64,000 bases of DNA, from assembly GCA_014281115.1 (NCBI GenBank), contig JACONQ010000004.1, forward strand, positions 1,116,001 to 1,180,000, in the 5' to 3' direction. Below the pieces are notes generated by a model, which had not been told where the DNA came from, searched no databases, and saw only the letters and a program-made list of their open reading frames with translations. Source of the stretch: Laburnicola sp. R22_1 (taxonomy: Eukaryota > Ascomycota > Dothideomycetes > Pleosporales > Didymosphaeriaceae). Below are positions 33,866 to 44,599 of the stretch, piece by piece. Numbering within the stretch: the first letter of the stretch is position 1; the number at the start of each line of letters is the position of its first letter. Position numbers and translations under genes: made by a program.

Positions 33866-35062
33866 ATGGATACCGTTACCCGGGCGCTGGACGGCAAGGA
33901 GCCCATTTCGTGTGTCGACATGCACACGACTGGAGAGCCTACCCGGATCGTCATTTCCGGTTATCCTGCTCTGCATGGCACTCTCCTCGAACAGCGAGCT
34001 GAAGCCAAGGCTCAACACGACCACATCCGCAAGCGCTTAATACTCGAACCTGCTGGACATGCGGACATGTACGGGGCCTTTTTGGTCAAGGAGACGGAGC
34101 TCACAAAAGCCGGGGACGCGCACATCGGAGTTCTATTCACGACCAATGAAGGCTACAGCACAATGTGTGGGCATGCAGCCATTGCGCTAGGTCGGTTCTT
34201 GGTCGATACGCAAGACTTGAAAGTCTTCCCGCGCAGAAACGAAGTCAAGCATGATCCAGGGTCGATGACTGCGATTGTGAACCTACATGCTCCGTGCGGG
34301 CTTGTGAAGATATCCGTTCCAGTGACTGGAGATCCCATTCGCTCAGACCCTTCACGTCCTGTAACATTCATCAACGTCCCGTCTTTTGCCACAGGAAAAG
34401 ATATTCAAGTTCCAATTCCTGAGCCCGTTCGCTGGCCTGAACTAGGAAGGCGCGATAGTGTTTCGGTCTCGTTTTGCTACGGAGGAGCCTTTACTTGTCT
34501 GATATCGGTCGAGGAATTGGGATTCGGCGGAAGCGGTCTGCAACAACCTGTCAAGCACGAGGCCATGAATCTCGCTACTCGAAACCTAAAGGCCGTCATC
34601 AATGGCACAGACCAATACCAGAAGTACATGACTCACCCCGAGTACAGCGATCTCAATTCACTTTACACCCTTATAGTAGTTGACAAGAAACTCGGGAAAG
34701 CCATCGGAGAATCTAAAGGCGCAGAGACAGGACTATGCTACTTCGCAGACCAGGCAGTTGACCGCTCACCCACTGGAAGTGCGTCAGCCGCAAGGGTGGC
34801 GTATGCCGTTGCCGTTGGAGACCTCGAAATGGGTGAGTCTTGGACCTATCACTCGTTAGTTTCGAACGCATCAGACGGCCGCGGTGGCTTCATAGGAACG
34901 GCTTTGGAGCGCATCCCTGAGTTATATGACAAGGAGACAATGCTTGCTGAGCCAGTGAGAGTTAGAGTGGGAGGTTTCGCCTTCTATGTCGGATCCAGCA
35001 CGTACGTCTCGGAAGAAGCAGACCCATATGGCAGTGGAGGATTTTTGTTCAATCAATTGTAG
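33866..35062 (+). CDS. Proline racemase family; probable trans-3-hydroxy-L-proline dehydratase
   Basis: Intact 398-codon intronless gene; ATG at 33866 in a strong context (cgaccATGG). Family marks are 'DMHTTGEPTRIV' (residues 18-29), the first catalytic site 'STMCGHAAIALGR' with Cys101, 'CYGGAFTCLISVEELGFG' (204-221) and the second site 'DRSPTGSASAA' with Thr303. Proline racemases and 4-hydroxyproline epimerases have Cys at the second site. Cys plus Thr is the known signature of trans-3-hydroxy-L-proline dehydratase (animal L3HYPDH type), which releases water to give delta1-pyrroline-2-carboxylate. The divergent neighbour encodes a matching reductase, so the pair probably recycles trans-3-hydroxyproline to proline. 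Probably cytosolic; no signal peptide seen. Reaction assigned from the residue signature and context. Confidence 0.93.
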   Translation: MDTVTRALDGKEPISCVDMHTTGEPTRIVISGYPALHGTLLEQRAEAKAQHDHIRKRLILEPAGHADMYGAFLVKETELTKAGDAHIGVLFTTNEGYSTMCGHAAIALGRFLVDTQDLKVFPRRNEVKHDPGSMTAIVNLHAPCGLVKISVPVTGDPIRSDPSRPVTFINVPSFATGKDIQVPIPEPVRWPELGRRDSVSVSFCYGGAFTCLISVEELGFGGSGLQQPVKHEAMNLATRNLKAVINGTDQYQKYMTHPEYSDLNSLYTLIVVDKKLGKAIGESKGAETGLCYFADQAVDRSPTGSASAARVAYAVAVGDLEMGESWTYHSLVSNASDGRGGFIGTALERIPELYDKETMLAEPVRVRVGGFAFYVGSSTYVSEEADPYGSGGFLFNQL

Positions 35063-36190
35063 CAATGCAGTTATGACAGAGCACATCCGAGGACAGATGG
35101 AACGGTACCAGGTTTTCGACAAACTTATTCGACGTCTTCATGAATGTTATGACACCAAAACTCAAAAGGTGAGTATCAAGAACATGGCGAATGGTAGTCA
35201 ATAAACTTACAGGAAGATGAAGAGAGTCGATTGATTAGTGGACATCGTGGAGCTTATCAACAGGTTGCGGCCTGAGGCGAAGCAAAGACCCTGAATGGTA
35301 ATTACGGAGATTTCATGCCCCAGAACACAAATTATAGGTTATTTTTGCTGAGTCTAAATTAATCATATTGGAGACTCAAAATTGGGTGTAGTATTATCAA
35401 CAATGGCGATATAAAAGCGTCGTGTGTTCATCAAAATTCCGACACATCTGAGAAGGAACCAAGGACAACCTCGCGTCCTGCTTACCAGTGTGCAATATTT
35501 ATTGGTGTGCCTCAATTCTCATCATGCCCGCTTTTAGATGCCTTATGAATGAATGCATGGGAGGTAAGTTTAATATTTCAGCCATGAGACCCAGCATCTA
35601 ATTCATATAGATGGGAGCTAAAGCGGAGAAAACTATGTAAACGACGGAAAACTCAAGTCACAGTAACTTCCTAGGCCAAATCGCAGCAGCGTGTAAGAAA
35701 TTTGATCTGGCGCGGGAAGTATTCATACTAGGCAGTGGGGTAGTGGCGAGAAGAATAGGGTGGAGAATGGCATTACGGTTAGGAGGAGTGTTGAGCTGGC
35801 ACATTTTCCGGCTGATGAGACGGAGGAGAGGTAATGGGGGGGGATTTTCAACTTTTTCTAGTAGGCAATCAGAATTGTTGGATATATAGTGCTTGGAGTG
35901 TTAAGGATTCTCCACGCAGCGAGCAACGCTTAGGAAAACACGTCAACGTTTTGCGAAACGAGTCACACCAGTGGAATCAGGCATATTTTTAGTGCGTTTC
36001 TTCAGCTTAAACTTCTCAAAGGCGACACAATCTCGACTAACGTCCCCCCCTGCGTAACACAAAGCACCCCATACCGCAAAAGATTTCCTATAAAAGCATC
36101 TCCACCCTCCACCCCACAGTAAATTAAATTGTATTAATGGTAATCCTCTTCTTCCAAGAATTCTCCTTAATCTAATGGTGAGTGGCAAAA
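35063..36190. other. Intergenic region downstream of the dehydratase gene
   Basis: Normal to slightly AT-rich DNA without a convincing gene. Small open frames (34986-35204 overlapping the gene end; 35943-36188, minus) show no domain. Normal composition fades into TpA-rich DNA near 36190, the right border of the island. Confidence 0.55.
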
Positions 36191-36868
36191 AAATTACAGC
36201 GCTCTTACTTATGCTCTTAGTTGTCTCTTTTAAGGCCTCTTAAACCGCACCTAGTTTATATCCCTATAATAAGGCGGCTATGTATAAATGCTAGAGTTCG
36301 GGGGTCCCAAACAATAGCTCTATAGTATAAGGAAGTAATGCAGAACTTGCAGATACTTAGTCTATAGTCTAATGCAATCCAGATTTATCCGCGCGGAGAG
36401 GGTCATAAGCATAATTTTTGCGGGCTGATCTAACGAGCTTATGTGGTATATCGCTAGAAATTATTACTATATTGTATTTATTCTATGCCTAACTAGTAAA
36501 GGATTGCGCTATTACACAAATATATAACAACTAAGAGGCTATTTTTAGATGGCGGACTAGTGTTCGTTACCACTAGCGGTTCTCTTGTAGGACCCCTACC
36601 GCCAATATAGACTAGGCTAGTAGGGTCCTTTTACTAAGCTATATTCGCGTAGTTAGATAGCGATAGAGTAATATTATATTATACTCTATTTCTAGTAGTA
36701 AATATTAAGCACGTAATTCTATATAAAAGGCTTGCGACTTAATCTAAAGAATACTTAAAGCGTTGGCGTGCAACTTAGAGAAGTATATATATATCTTAAT
36801 TTCTAGCCCCCTCTATAAAATAGAGGAATAGAGAAAATAAGATAAAAAATAAAGAAATACTAAAGGCT
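36191..36868. other. RIP-affected spacer
   Basis: TpA-rich sequence between the island and the 3' end of the WD40 pseudogene. No gene recognised on either strand. Confidence 0.5.
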
Positions 36869-37276
36869 TTAGAACGTGCTAACAAACTATACCCTTCCTA
36901 ATCTAACTCCAACACTAATTATATTATCTAATACTACTAAGCATAATAGCTAATATTCTAAGAGCAACTATATAAACATCTTTAAGTTATATATAATCTA
37001 AACTCTATCTAAACTTAAAGCTATGCCTTTATATTAAGGTTGTTAGACTTCTGCATTATTTAGGGGTATAACTAAATCTAATAGATTTCTAAGACTAATA
37101 GTGCTAATCTTAGTGTTAAGGTACAAATTAGTATAATTAAAAGAGATGTAGAAGAGTGTCTAGCCAATATTAAGTGTCTGTAGGCAGGCGCTACTACTTA
37201 AATCCTAAATCTTAACTATGTTGTTGGACAACGCTAACGTAAGCCGTGCGGAGTTATAAAAGAAGGCTATAGAGTA

Positions 37277-37326
37277 ACGTGTTTACAAGCGAGCCGCGCG
37301 TACAAGTGAGCCGCGCGCCCCACCAA
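37277..37326 (+). repeat. Left terminal inverted repeat of pogo element 2
   Basis: 50 bp, rich in GCGAGCCGCGCG; partner at 39078-39127. Confidence 0.95.
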
Positions 37327-37397
37327 GTCTCTCAGCCTTTTGCAGGCTGTATATCAACAACGCATCAAAATTCTATTAATATAATAGCTATCCTAAA

Positions 37398-39023
37398 TCA
37401 AGCAGTATCTATAGAAGCTTTCTTGCACGTACGTGAGTTGTGCCCAGGCTCCCTGCAGCGCGTGCAGCGCGCTGAAGCCTGCCGGCTCGCACCTGACCGC
37501 GCCTGGCTATACCGCGTTTCTCCCTCTAGTTGCTGCTCAATAGCCTTCTGAGCAATAATATCCTCTCCCTCTGCCTTTAATAGGGTGCCTCGCTTCTAGA
37601 TCCGCTTCTTTTTGCGCTATTTACGCGTTATAGCTGCCTTATTTGCCCTTTATAGACTAGCTATCTTATCGCGCATAAGCACCATCAAATGCGCCATTCT
37701 CTCAGCCCCTCTTGTAAGCCGATCAAGCGACTGGATAACTAATATAGGAGAGGATCCTTAATGCCTTTAGATCCGCTCACAAACTAGAGTTAACTAAGCG
37801 CCTAGCTCACGCGCGTTGCTTAGTGTTGCAGACTCCCATAGGGCCTCTAGTAGGGCTGCTGGCGACGGCGTACGAAGCTTCACATCAAGCTTTAATATCA
37901 CCGCCTCTGGATCGTGTGGGACTAGCCCAGCGCCTTAAAAGCTTGCGCAGATATTCTCCTTTATAATTAACTAGTTGTAGGCGGCGCGGAAGGCTGGTAG
38001 GAACTCAAGCTTAGTGATATGGTTGATGTGGTCGCGTATCAGGCCCTCGACCTGGCGCCCGTACGCCCGCTTCAACGGCGAGAAATAGCTAACGTTAAGC
38101 GGCTGCAGAAGGTGTGACGAATGTGGCGGCATACAGAGAGTGTAGATCTTATTCTCCTTACAGATCTCCTAGAATTTAAGCAAGTTATAACTTTTATAGC
38201 TGTTAAGTATCAGTAGCTAACGCGCGCCTACTCTACGCTCTACTGTATGCTTAATAAAATGCCGTAGCCAGGCAACACTAAGCTCGTTCGTAGTCCAGCC
38301 ATTGTCGCTAAGACTAATAGCCTAGTCACCTAGTATATCGTCGCCCTCGTACCAGGCAGAGAGGTGGTACTGGCCAGCGAAGATGATAAAGGGCAGGATT
38401 GCCCACCTAGTAGCGTTAATTCCGTGGATCGCCGTCACCCACTCACGATTGCCTGGCTGGATCGCTTTTGGTTGGCCACGCCTCTCTAAGCTAGTAACAA
38501 CTAGCTGGGAGGATATTTTACCTATTAGAAAGCCAGTCTCGTCGAAGTTAAAGGTATCCTTGTCGCAGATACCGTAGGTGGCCTTTATACGTGCTACTAG
38601 CTCAAACCAGGCCTGTATAACTGTTGGGTCCTCGCAGAGGGCTCGCTGTCAATCATAGGGTCGATTAAATCGCGTTGTAAGGCTGTCTGTTCGCTTAACA
38701 AAGTTCCTAGGCCACTACTAGCCAACGTAGCCTGCGCTGCGCTTAGTGAGCAGCTTATTCGCCATATCTCGTACAGCACCTAGAGTGGGCGCAAAGCCTC
38801 GCGAATCTAGGTCAAGTATATGCTCAACAATCACCTCCTCTTCAAGCTTGGTAAGCTTCTTTGATTTGGGCTCAGAGTTGCGTCGCGCAGCGATTCCTGC
38901 GCGTCGGCCGCGAAGTGTTGTTTCAGGGACGCAAAACGTTGCGGCAGCGCGTTTTATACTTCGTATTTGACTGGAATTAATAGCTAAAAGAGCTAGGTAG
39001 ATATTTGCTTCTTTATAGCGCAA
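37398..39023 (-). pseudogene. pogo/Fot1 transposase 2 with C-terminal zinc knuckle, broken
   Basis: One 541-codon frame from ATG at 39021-39023 to TGA at 37398-37400, without frameshift. The N-terminus (residues 18-45) has a psq-like helix-turn-helix ('AAATFCVPETTLRGRRAG'), followed by a CENP-B/Tc5-type domain. The DDE core shows Asp161 in 'FNFDETGF', but the other two acids are Asn: 'LLILNSYKSY' (residue 274) and 'LQPLNVSYFSPLK' (residue 310), again 35 residues apart. The C-terminus carries 'CTRCREPGHNSRTC', a CCHC zinc knuckle, seen in some fungal Fot1-like transposases. In-frame TAG/TAA and one TGA (CGA to TGA) stop it; with two catalytic acids lost it is dead twice over. Confidence 0.9.
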
Positions 39024-39077
39024 TTAAGCAGACAATAGTTAAGCCATTGTAGTTTGTATAAGACGCGTTGTAGAAAG

Positions 39078-39127
39078 TTGGTGGGGCGCGCGGCTTACTT
39101 GTACGCGCGGCTCGCTTGTAAACACGT
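39078..39127 (-). repeat. Right terminal inverted repeat of pogo element 2
   Basis: Reverse complement of 37277-37326 with a single G/A difference. Confidence 0.95.
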
Positions 39128-40628
39128 TAGACTATATCGCTATGCCCCTTAAGCGTTAATAGGTAGGCGCTACTACTTAGATTTTATATATTAACTGTGT
39201 TATTATACAACGCTAATATAAGCTGTGCGGAGTTATAGAAGAAGGCTACAAAGCTAACTATACTGCTATGCCCCTTAAGCGTTAATAGTTAGGCGCCGCT
39301 GCTCAGATTCTAGATCTTAACTATATTATTAGACAATACTAACGCAAGCTATATAGAGTTATAGAAGAAGGCTATAGATCTAACTATACTACTATGCCTC
39401 TTAAGTATTAATAGGCAGGCGCTACTACTTAGATTCTAGATTTTAACTATATTATTGTATAACGCCAACACAAGCTATGCGAAGTTATAGAAAAAGGCTA
39501 TAGAGTAGACTATATTACTATGCCCCTTAAGTGTTAATAGGCAGGCGCCGCTACTCAAATTTAAAATCTTAACTATATTATTAGATAACGCTAACGCGAG
39601 CTATATAAAGTTATAGGAGAAGGCTATAGAGTAGACTATACTACTATACCTCTTAAGTATTAATAGGTAGGCGCTACTACTTAGATCTTAGATCTTAACT
39701 ATATTATTATCTAACGCTAATGTGAGCTATGCGGAGTTATAGGAGAAGGCTATAGACCTAACCATACTACTATGCCTCTTAAGTATTAATAGTAGACTTG
39801 TTAATAAGTAAGTTAAGTAAGTTTTAAGCTCGAACTTAACTTGCTTATATTCTAGCTTCTTAGGAACTTAACTTGCTTAACTTAGGTAAAGTTTTTATGC
39901 TAATTGCTTAAGACTTACTTGCTTACTTAATAGAATTTATATTATATAGAGTTAAAGTAGGTATAAATTACTGCTAAGACAACTCCTAGTTAAATATCCC
40001 ATATTGCTAGCCTAGCTTATTATTAGTAACTAGTGCTTTAAGCTTCTTAGTAATACTATTAACTAGGTGTTTAAAACTAGCTCGCTGCTAAGCTTAAATA
40101 TATTACAAAGCTACTAGTAACTAAGCTTTAATTTTGCGTTTTTTTAGCTCTAATAGATTACTAAGCTTGCTAAAGAGGCGCTTACACTTGTAGCTAGAGG
40201 TGGGGATTATTAGAATATTAATTACTAAGCGCGATAAATTGGGGTATTTTGGCGCTAGTTTAATCTAGTAATAGATAGGGCAGCAACTGTCTTTAAGCTG
40301 CTCGCGCATCTATTTTAGCTCTAGTTTCTTCTACTGCTTATACTTATTTATATTCTTATTATTGTTATTGCTATTATTAGCGTTAGCTATCGCGGTAATA
40401 GCGTTTTTAAGATTGCTAGACTGCGTAGCTAGGCTGCTTTTTAGCGCGTTAGTTGGCCTATATTGCTGCCAAAGCTGCTTAAACATAGTGCTGTTTTTTG
40501 CCAACTAGTCTGGCTTTTTGCGCCAGCTATAATTATAGTAGCGCTTATAGTATAGGTAGAGGATTGTAGTAGCGTATAGGTAAGGACTTGCGTTAAGTTT
40601 AGCGTAGTAGTTATTGGCTTTAGCCTAG

Positions 40629-40946
40629 TGTCAGATATCAGGTCACTGGAAATCACTGTGATTTCACTGTGAAATCCAGTAGTCACGTGCGTTCGATCAC
40701 ATAGTCTCCTTATGACGACAGTTGGTGTAACTTACAGTGATTTCACTGTGAGATCACTGTGAAATACACAAAGGAGACTGGCGTACTACTGTTACACTAC
40801 TCCGCACTATTACTAGTGCGTCTTAGCGCTAGATAGATATTGCGTACGATAGCTAAGCTTCTCCGACAGAGATCACTCGACAATCAATTCATCATCAAAT
40901 CCATCACTTTCATCTCATCTTATTAAAGATACTTACGTATCTGACA
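40629..40946 (+). repeat. 5' LTR of Copia E with repeated palindromic motif
   Basis: 318 bp. Between 40651 and 40765 the palindromic word TCACTGTGA (or a one-base variant) occurs about five times, for example 40651-40663, 40661-40675 and 40734-40765. An inverted pair AGTCTCCTT (40703) / AAGGAGACT (40771) surrounds part of it. Confidence 0.93.
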
Positions 40947-40965
40947 ATTAAGAGTCTCACTGCCT
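40947..40965 (+). other. Primer-binding site of Copia E (half tRNA-Lys type)
   Basis: attaagagtctcactgcct, unmutated, directly after the LTR end CTGACA. Complementary to tRNA-Lys(CUU) nucleotides up to 39. Confidence 0.75.
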
Positions 40966-43900
40966 CAATCAAACCAAAAATCATGTCTCTATTAACACTT
41001 AGGGATCCCATAGTGATCCTGACCGATTACTCGAACTACACACTATGGCTGAGGCAAATTAATGCCCAAGCCCAGTTGTTGAAAGCATGGGATCTTATTA
41101 ACCCATCCCTCAACAATGAACCGATGGCAGAACTAGTCATGCCAGTCGCACCGAATATTGGTGCCTATTAACCAGCTCCCGCTTTCGTCAACGGAAACAC
41201 TAATAACGCCCGTCCATCGCTACTGTCGCACCTATCGCCGGCTGGCAAAAAGGCGTACAAAATCGATACTAATTTCTATAAGAATTAACTCGAAATCTAC
41301 AAGCTCCTAGATCGAAAGTACGAATAGGAGAAGGAGAACCTAGATAAGCTGGTTATTCTTATTCAAACCACCACCTCAGCACATTTACAGTCTAATTGCT
41401 GCAATATAGGTAAATTAATTAGACAATAGATTAAGAACCTCACGAAAATAGTTGGGGTTGACTAACACGATGAACAAAGAAGAGCAAGGATTAGGTACTA
41501 AGACGCTCTTAAACTAATGAGATTAGTTAGTTTATAGTACACCTGGCTCGCTAAGTACGATTATACGGCTATAGAAGCTGAGTATAATTGTGTGTTAGAG
41601 CTTTGGGAGCTAGACTTAGTTAAATAAGATTTTATGAAAGCGGTTACTAATATCGCATCCTAATGGGTTACAACCTTCCTACAATATAGAAGTAAGGACA
41701 AGACTGTTAATAGAAAAGAGATAGTAAAACTCTTCTAAGAACAAATAGTAATGCAGCACCTAATTAAGGGTAAATAAAGGGGCGCCTTTGCTGTTGCAGG
41801 ACTATCTCTCGCTAACAGTGGTGTAACCACCTAGGCCGTAGCTGGGGACGCCCAACCTGTGGATGAAGCAGCATTACCTAAGCGAGGCAGATTACGCGCT
41901 AATAAAGCTGGCCCTAAAGCCAAATCCAAGCAGTCCGTACGAGTTACTAACAATGAGCCAATAGTAGTTAGAGGCCAAGAGGGATTAAACCCCAAGTGCC
42001 CTGCTTGTGAACAACGCCATAGTCTAAAAGACTGCTTTTACGTATTCCCTAATAAATAACCTAAATAGTTTAAACTAAAGCCTACTATAGAGGCGGTTAT
42101 AATATATAGGTTAGAGAATAACCTTGTGCTTATAGAGCGCATAAGATCCGTAAAGCGTCAAAAGTTATAGACACCAAAGATTAAATAATTAAAGACCCCT
42201 ACTCTAACTTAAATTACTAAGATTACTAACAATAAATAACTAGATAGTAGACAGATTACTGTCCTTTTAGCGAGCTTTAATGCTATTGCAGCCTCCTACT
42301 ACTTAGACCTAAACACATACCTACTATGTGACTTCGCAATCCTTAATTCTAGCACAACCTGCTATATCTTTAATGATATTAATCGCTTTGTCTTATAGCG
42401 ACTACTGTCGCTAGGAGACTTCGTATGGGCGGGATTATTATAAGCATGGATAAGGGGATATGGGAGTGTCTATCTTTACGTTAAGAGTAAGGAGGGAAAT
42501 TGCTTAGTAAGGTTAGACAATATTGCCTACTGTCCTGGTCTACTTTGCAACCTAGTGTCCTTCTAATTACTCTAAAGGCAAGGCCTCTAGTGGGACACTA
42601 AGTTAGACCTAACAATAATTAGGAGACAAGACAATACGATCCTGGCCGAACTCTAAGAAATCTACAATTAATAGGTACTAGAGTTTATACCAACATTAAA
42701 ATTAACTTGTACCACGATCAATAGTACGTACGCTACACACAAATTTACCTCGCGCACCGCACGACAAGCGCAGAAGGTGAACGCCATCACATGGCACAAA
42801 CGACTAGGCTACTCAGGCCCTTAGGCACTAGAGCACACAGTGAATCACAGTGAAGGGGTACGTATTAAAGGGTTAACCACAGTCCAATGCGACGCTTGCG
42901 GCAGATTAAAGCTTAGGCGACAAATTAAACGTTAGGCTAGACAAATTAACAATGGCCTAGGAGAGAGAGTTGCTATAGACTTTTATAACTTTAAAGACAA
43001 GAGCTTAACCAGCGAAAAGAGTATAATGCTTATCTCTAATTGTTTCTTAGGCATAGCTTGGGACTTCTACCTTAAAGACAATCGACCAGCACGAACAATT
43101 ATTAAGCTGCTAAAGGAATTTGTACTATTTATAAAAGTATAGTTTAAGATAACTATAAAAGTTATTAAATCCGACAATGAGATTTTCTTAGTTAAACAAG
43201 ACGTTTACAGGTGGTGTGTTAATAAAGGGGTTGTTATTAAGCCTTTAGCACCCAATACCTAAGCTTAAAATGGAGGGGCTAAACGCTTAGGGGGTGTAAT
43301 TAAGGAAAAGAGCCGTGCAATGCGACTTGACGCCAACCTCCCCTAGACACTATGGCTAGAGATTATACGAGCGGCCGTATATCTGTATAATCGAACGCCA
43401 AACTACGCTAATTAATGGCAATTACCACACAAAGTATTTTTTATAATAGTTGCCTACCAAAACGACATTGTCACCTAATCAAAGAAACTAAACCAGGCTT
43501 ACCTTAGAGCCTATAGCTGTAAAGCTTTTGCCTTAACTAACAATACAAAACGCGGCAAGAGCAAGCTCCAAAGGCTTAACCTAAAGGCATAGGTTAGTTA
43601 CCTAGTAGGCTATCGATTAACAAACATCTAGAGAGTATAGATACCTTTACTTAATAAAGTTATTAGCACACGCGACGTTATCTTTAATAAAAATTAAGTG
43701 TTCTCAGGTAAACAAGAAGACCTGTTGGACAACCTTATGCACAGCACTACTAAAGAGATTGCTATATGGACCTAAATAGTGGAGCTACTGTCCTTACCAC
43801 TAGAACATAAAAATATAGAGTCTTTCTACGAGGATAAGTTAATTATTGACTCTTATAAGGAGGACGAGGGTGCTCTAGGGTACTATTAAGAGAGAAAGAT

Positions 43901-44430
43901 TAATTATACCTACCCAACACCACCAGAGACACCTCTGCCTGTCGCACTGCTTGCCTAATTAATGGTGAGTTTTGAATAGGACCAAATTGAAAAATTACCC
44001 ATAGGAACACCACAGCTAGATTAACGCGCTGTGCTATAGGCAGCCGCTTTCCTTGCAGGTACACTTGCAGGAAGTAGAGGCAAATACAAGGAAAAGCCAC
44101 TTAATAAAGCTTAATTTAATCGCATGCTCGCAGTAGGCAAGAAACCCTATTAAAGTTAACTGCCAGAACCTCTATTATGCAGAACCTAGATAGATAATTA
44201 TCTGTTATTTAAAATGTGGAAGGATGCCGAGCGATCCTATCTATAAAGTTACAAAGAAATAAGGTCTTGGAGCGAGGTGCCTGTAGCCTTAGTGCGATTA
44301 CGCGGTTACTAGATTCTTGACTATATGTGGGTATATACCTACAAACTTAATAAACATTATAGATTATAAAAGTGCAAGGCAAGGCTGGTAGTGCGCGGAG
44401 ATCAACAACGCCATCTTACTACACAGGATA

Positions 44431-44599
44431 TGTAAGCAGTTGGGTAGTATGTGTAGAAAGTGTATATCGTAGAAGTATCTGTGTTCAGATATATATATGC
44501 CTGTGTATCGTACATGGAGTAATCAGAGGCTCGTATATAGTAGGCGAGCTGACTTATAAGACTAATGTTGTTATGTGACATAGCTCTAGGCTGCTTACA
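44431..44599 (-). repeat. 3' LTR of Copia N
   Basis: 169 bp, pair of 49902-50070, same length with scattered transitions. Confidence 0.93.

Larger units (their letters stand above)
37277..39127 (-). mobile_element. pogo/Fot1-type DNA transposon 2
   Basis: 1851 bp with 50-bp inverted repeats (37277-37326 and 39078-39127, one mismatch; ACGTGTTTACAAGCGAGCCG...) and TA target duplications (37275-37276, 39128-39129). It is inserted in one WD40 unit of the tandem array. Its TIRs are unrelated to those of pogo element 1, so it is a different family. It contains one transposase frame on the minus strand. Confidence 0.95.
36869..39792 (-). pseudogene. WD40-repeat gene of fungal NACHT-WD40 (NLR-like) type, 3' part, ruined by RIP and two transposons
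   Basis: Six tandem 126-bp units (42 codons, the length of one WD40 blade) occupy 37186-37274 plus 39130-39792. Read on the minus strand, each gives a WD40 blade: the unit at 39669-39792 reads 'LKRHSSMVRSIAFSYNSA' then 'NNIVKI*DLSSSA', against the family pattern L.GHS..V.SVAFS.DS..LASASDDNTVKIWDLSSGA, with the Trp codon now TAA or TAG. After the last blade a non-repeat tail begins 'LNIG*TLFYISFNYTN' and continues about 100 codons to TAA at 36869-36871. This resembles the C-terminal tail of fungal NACHT-WD40 proteins. In-frame stops are all TAA/TAG. A pogo element splits one blade (37277-39127) and hAT F cuts the 5' side at 39793, so NACHT and effector parts are outside the window. WD40 identity is firm; NLR class is inferred from tail and blade style. 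Confidence 0.85.
37186..39792 (-). repeat. 126-bp tandem repeat array (six units, interrupted)
   Basis: The word AGGCG(C/c)(T/C)... recurs at 37186, 39165, 39291, 39417, 39543 and 39669. Spacing is exactly 126 bp once the 1853 bp of pogo element plus TA duplication are removed. Units differ mainly by C/T and G/A transitions and not by indels. They encode the WD40 blades of the pseudogene. Confidence 0.95.

Noticed and set aside
33866..35062. Call as proline racemase or 4-hydroxyproline epimerase
   Set aside because: The second catalytic Cys is replaced by Thr303, so two-base racemisation is not expected.
32352..35062. Secondary-metabolite cluster including the carotenoid-oxygenase fragment
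   Set aside because: No synthase, transporter or regulator gene nearby; only the two-gene catabolic pair is supported.
35943..36188. 81-codon minus-strand frame downstream of the dehydratase gene
   Set aside because: No domain, poor start context and it runs into the AT-rich border; nothing supports translation.
37186..39792. CRISPR-like or satellite array
   Set aside because: Units are 126 bp, contiguous without spacers, in a fungal context, and decode as WD40 blades; hence neither CRISPR nor simple satellite.
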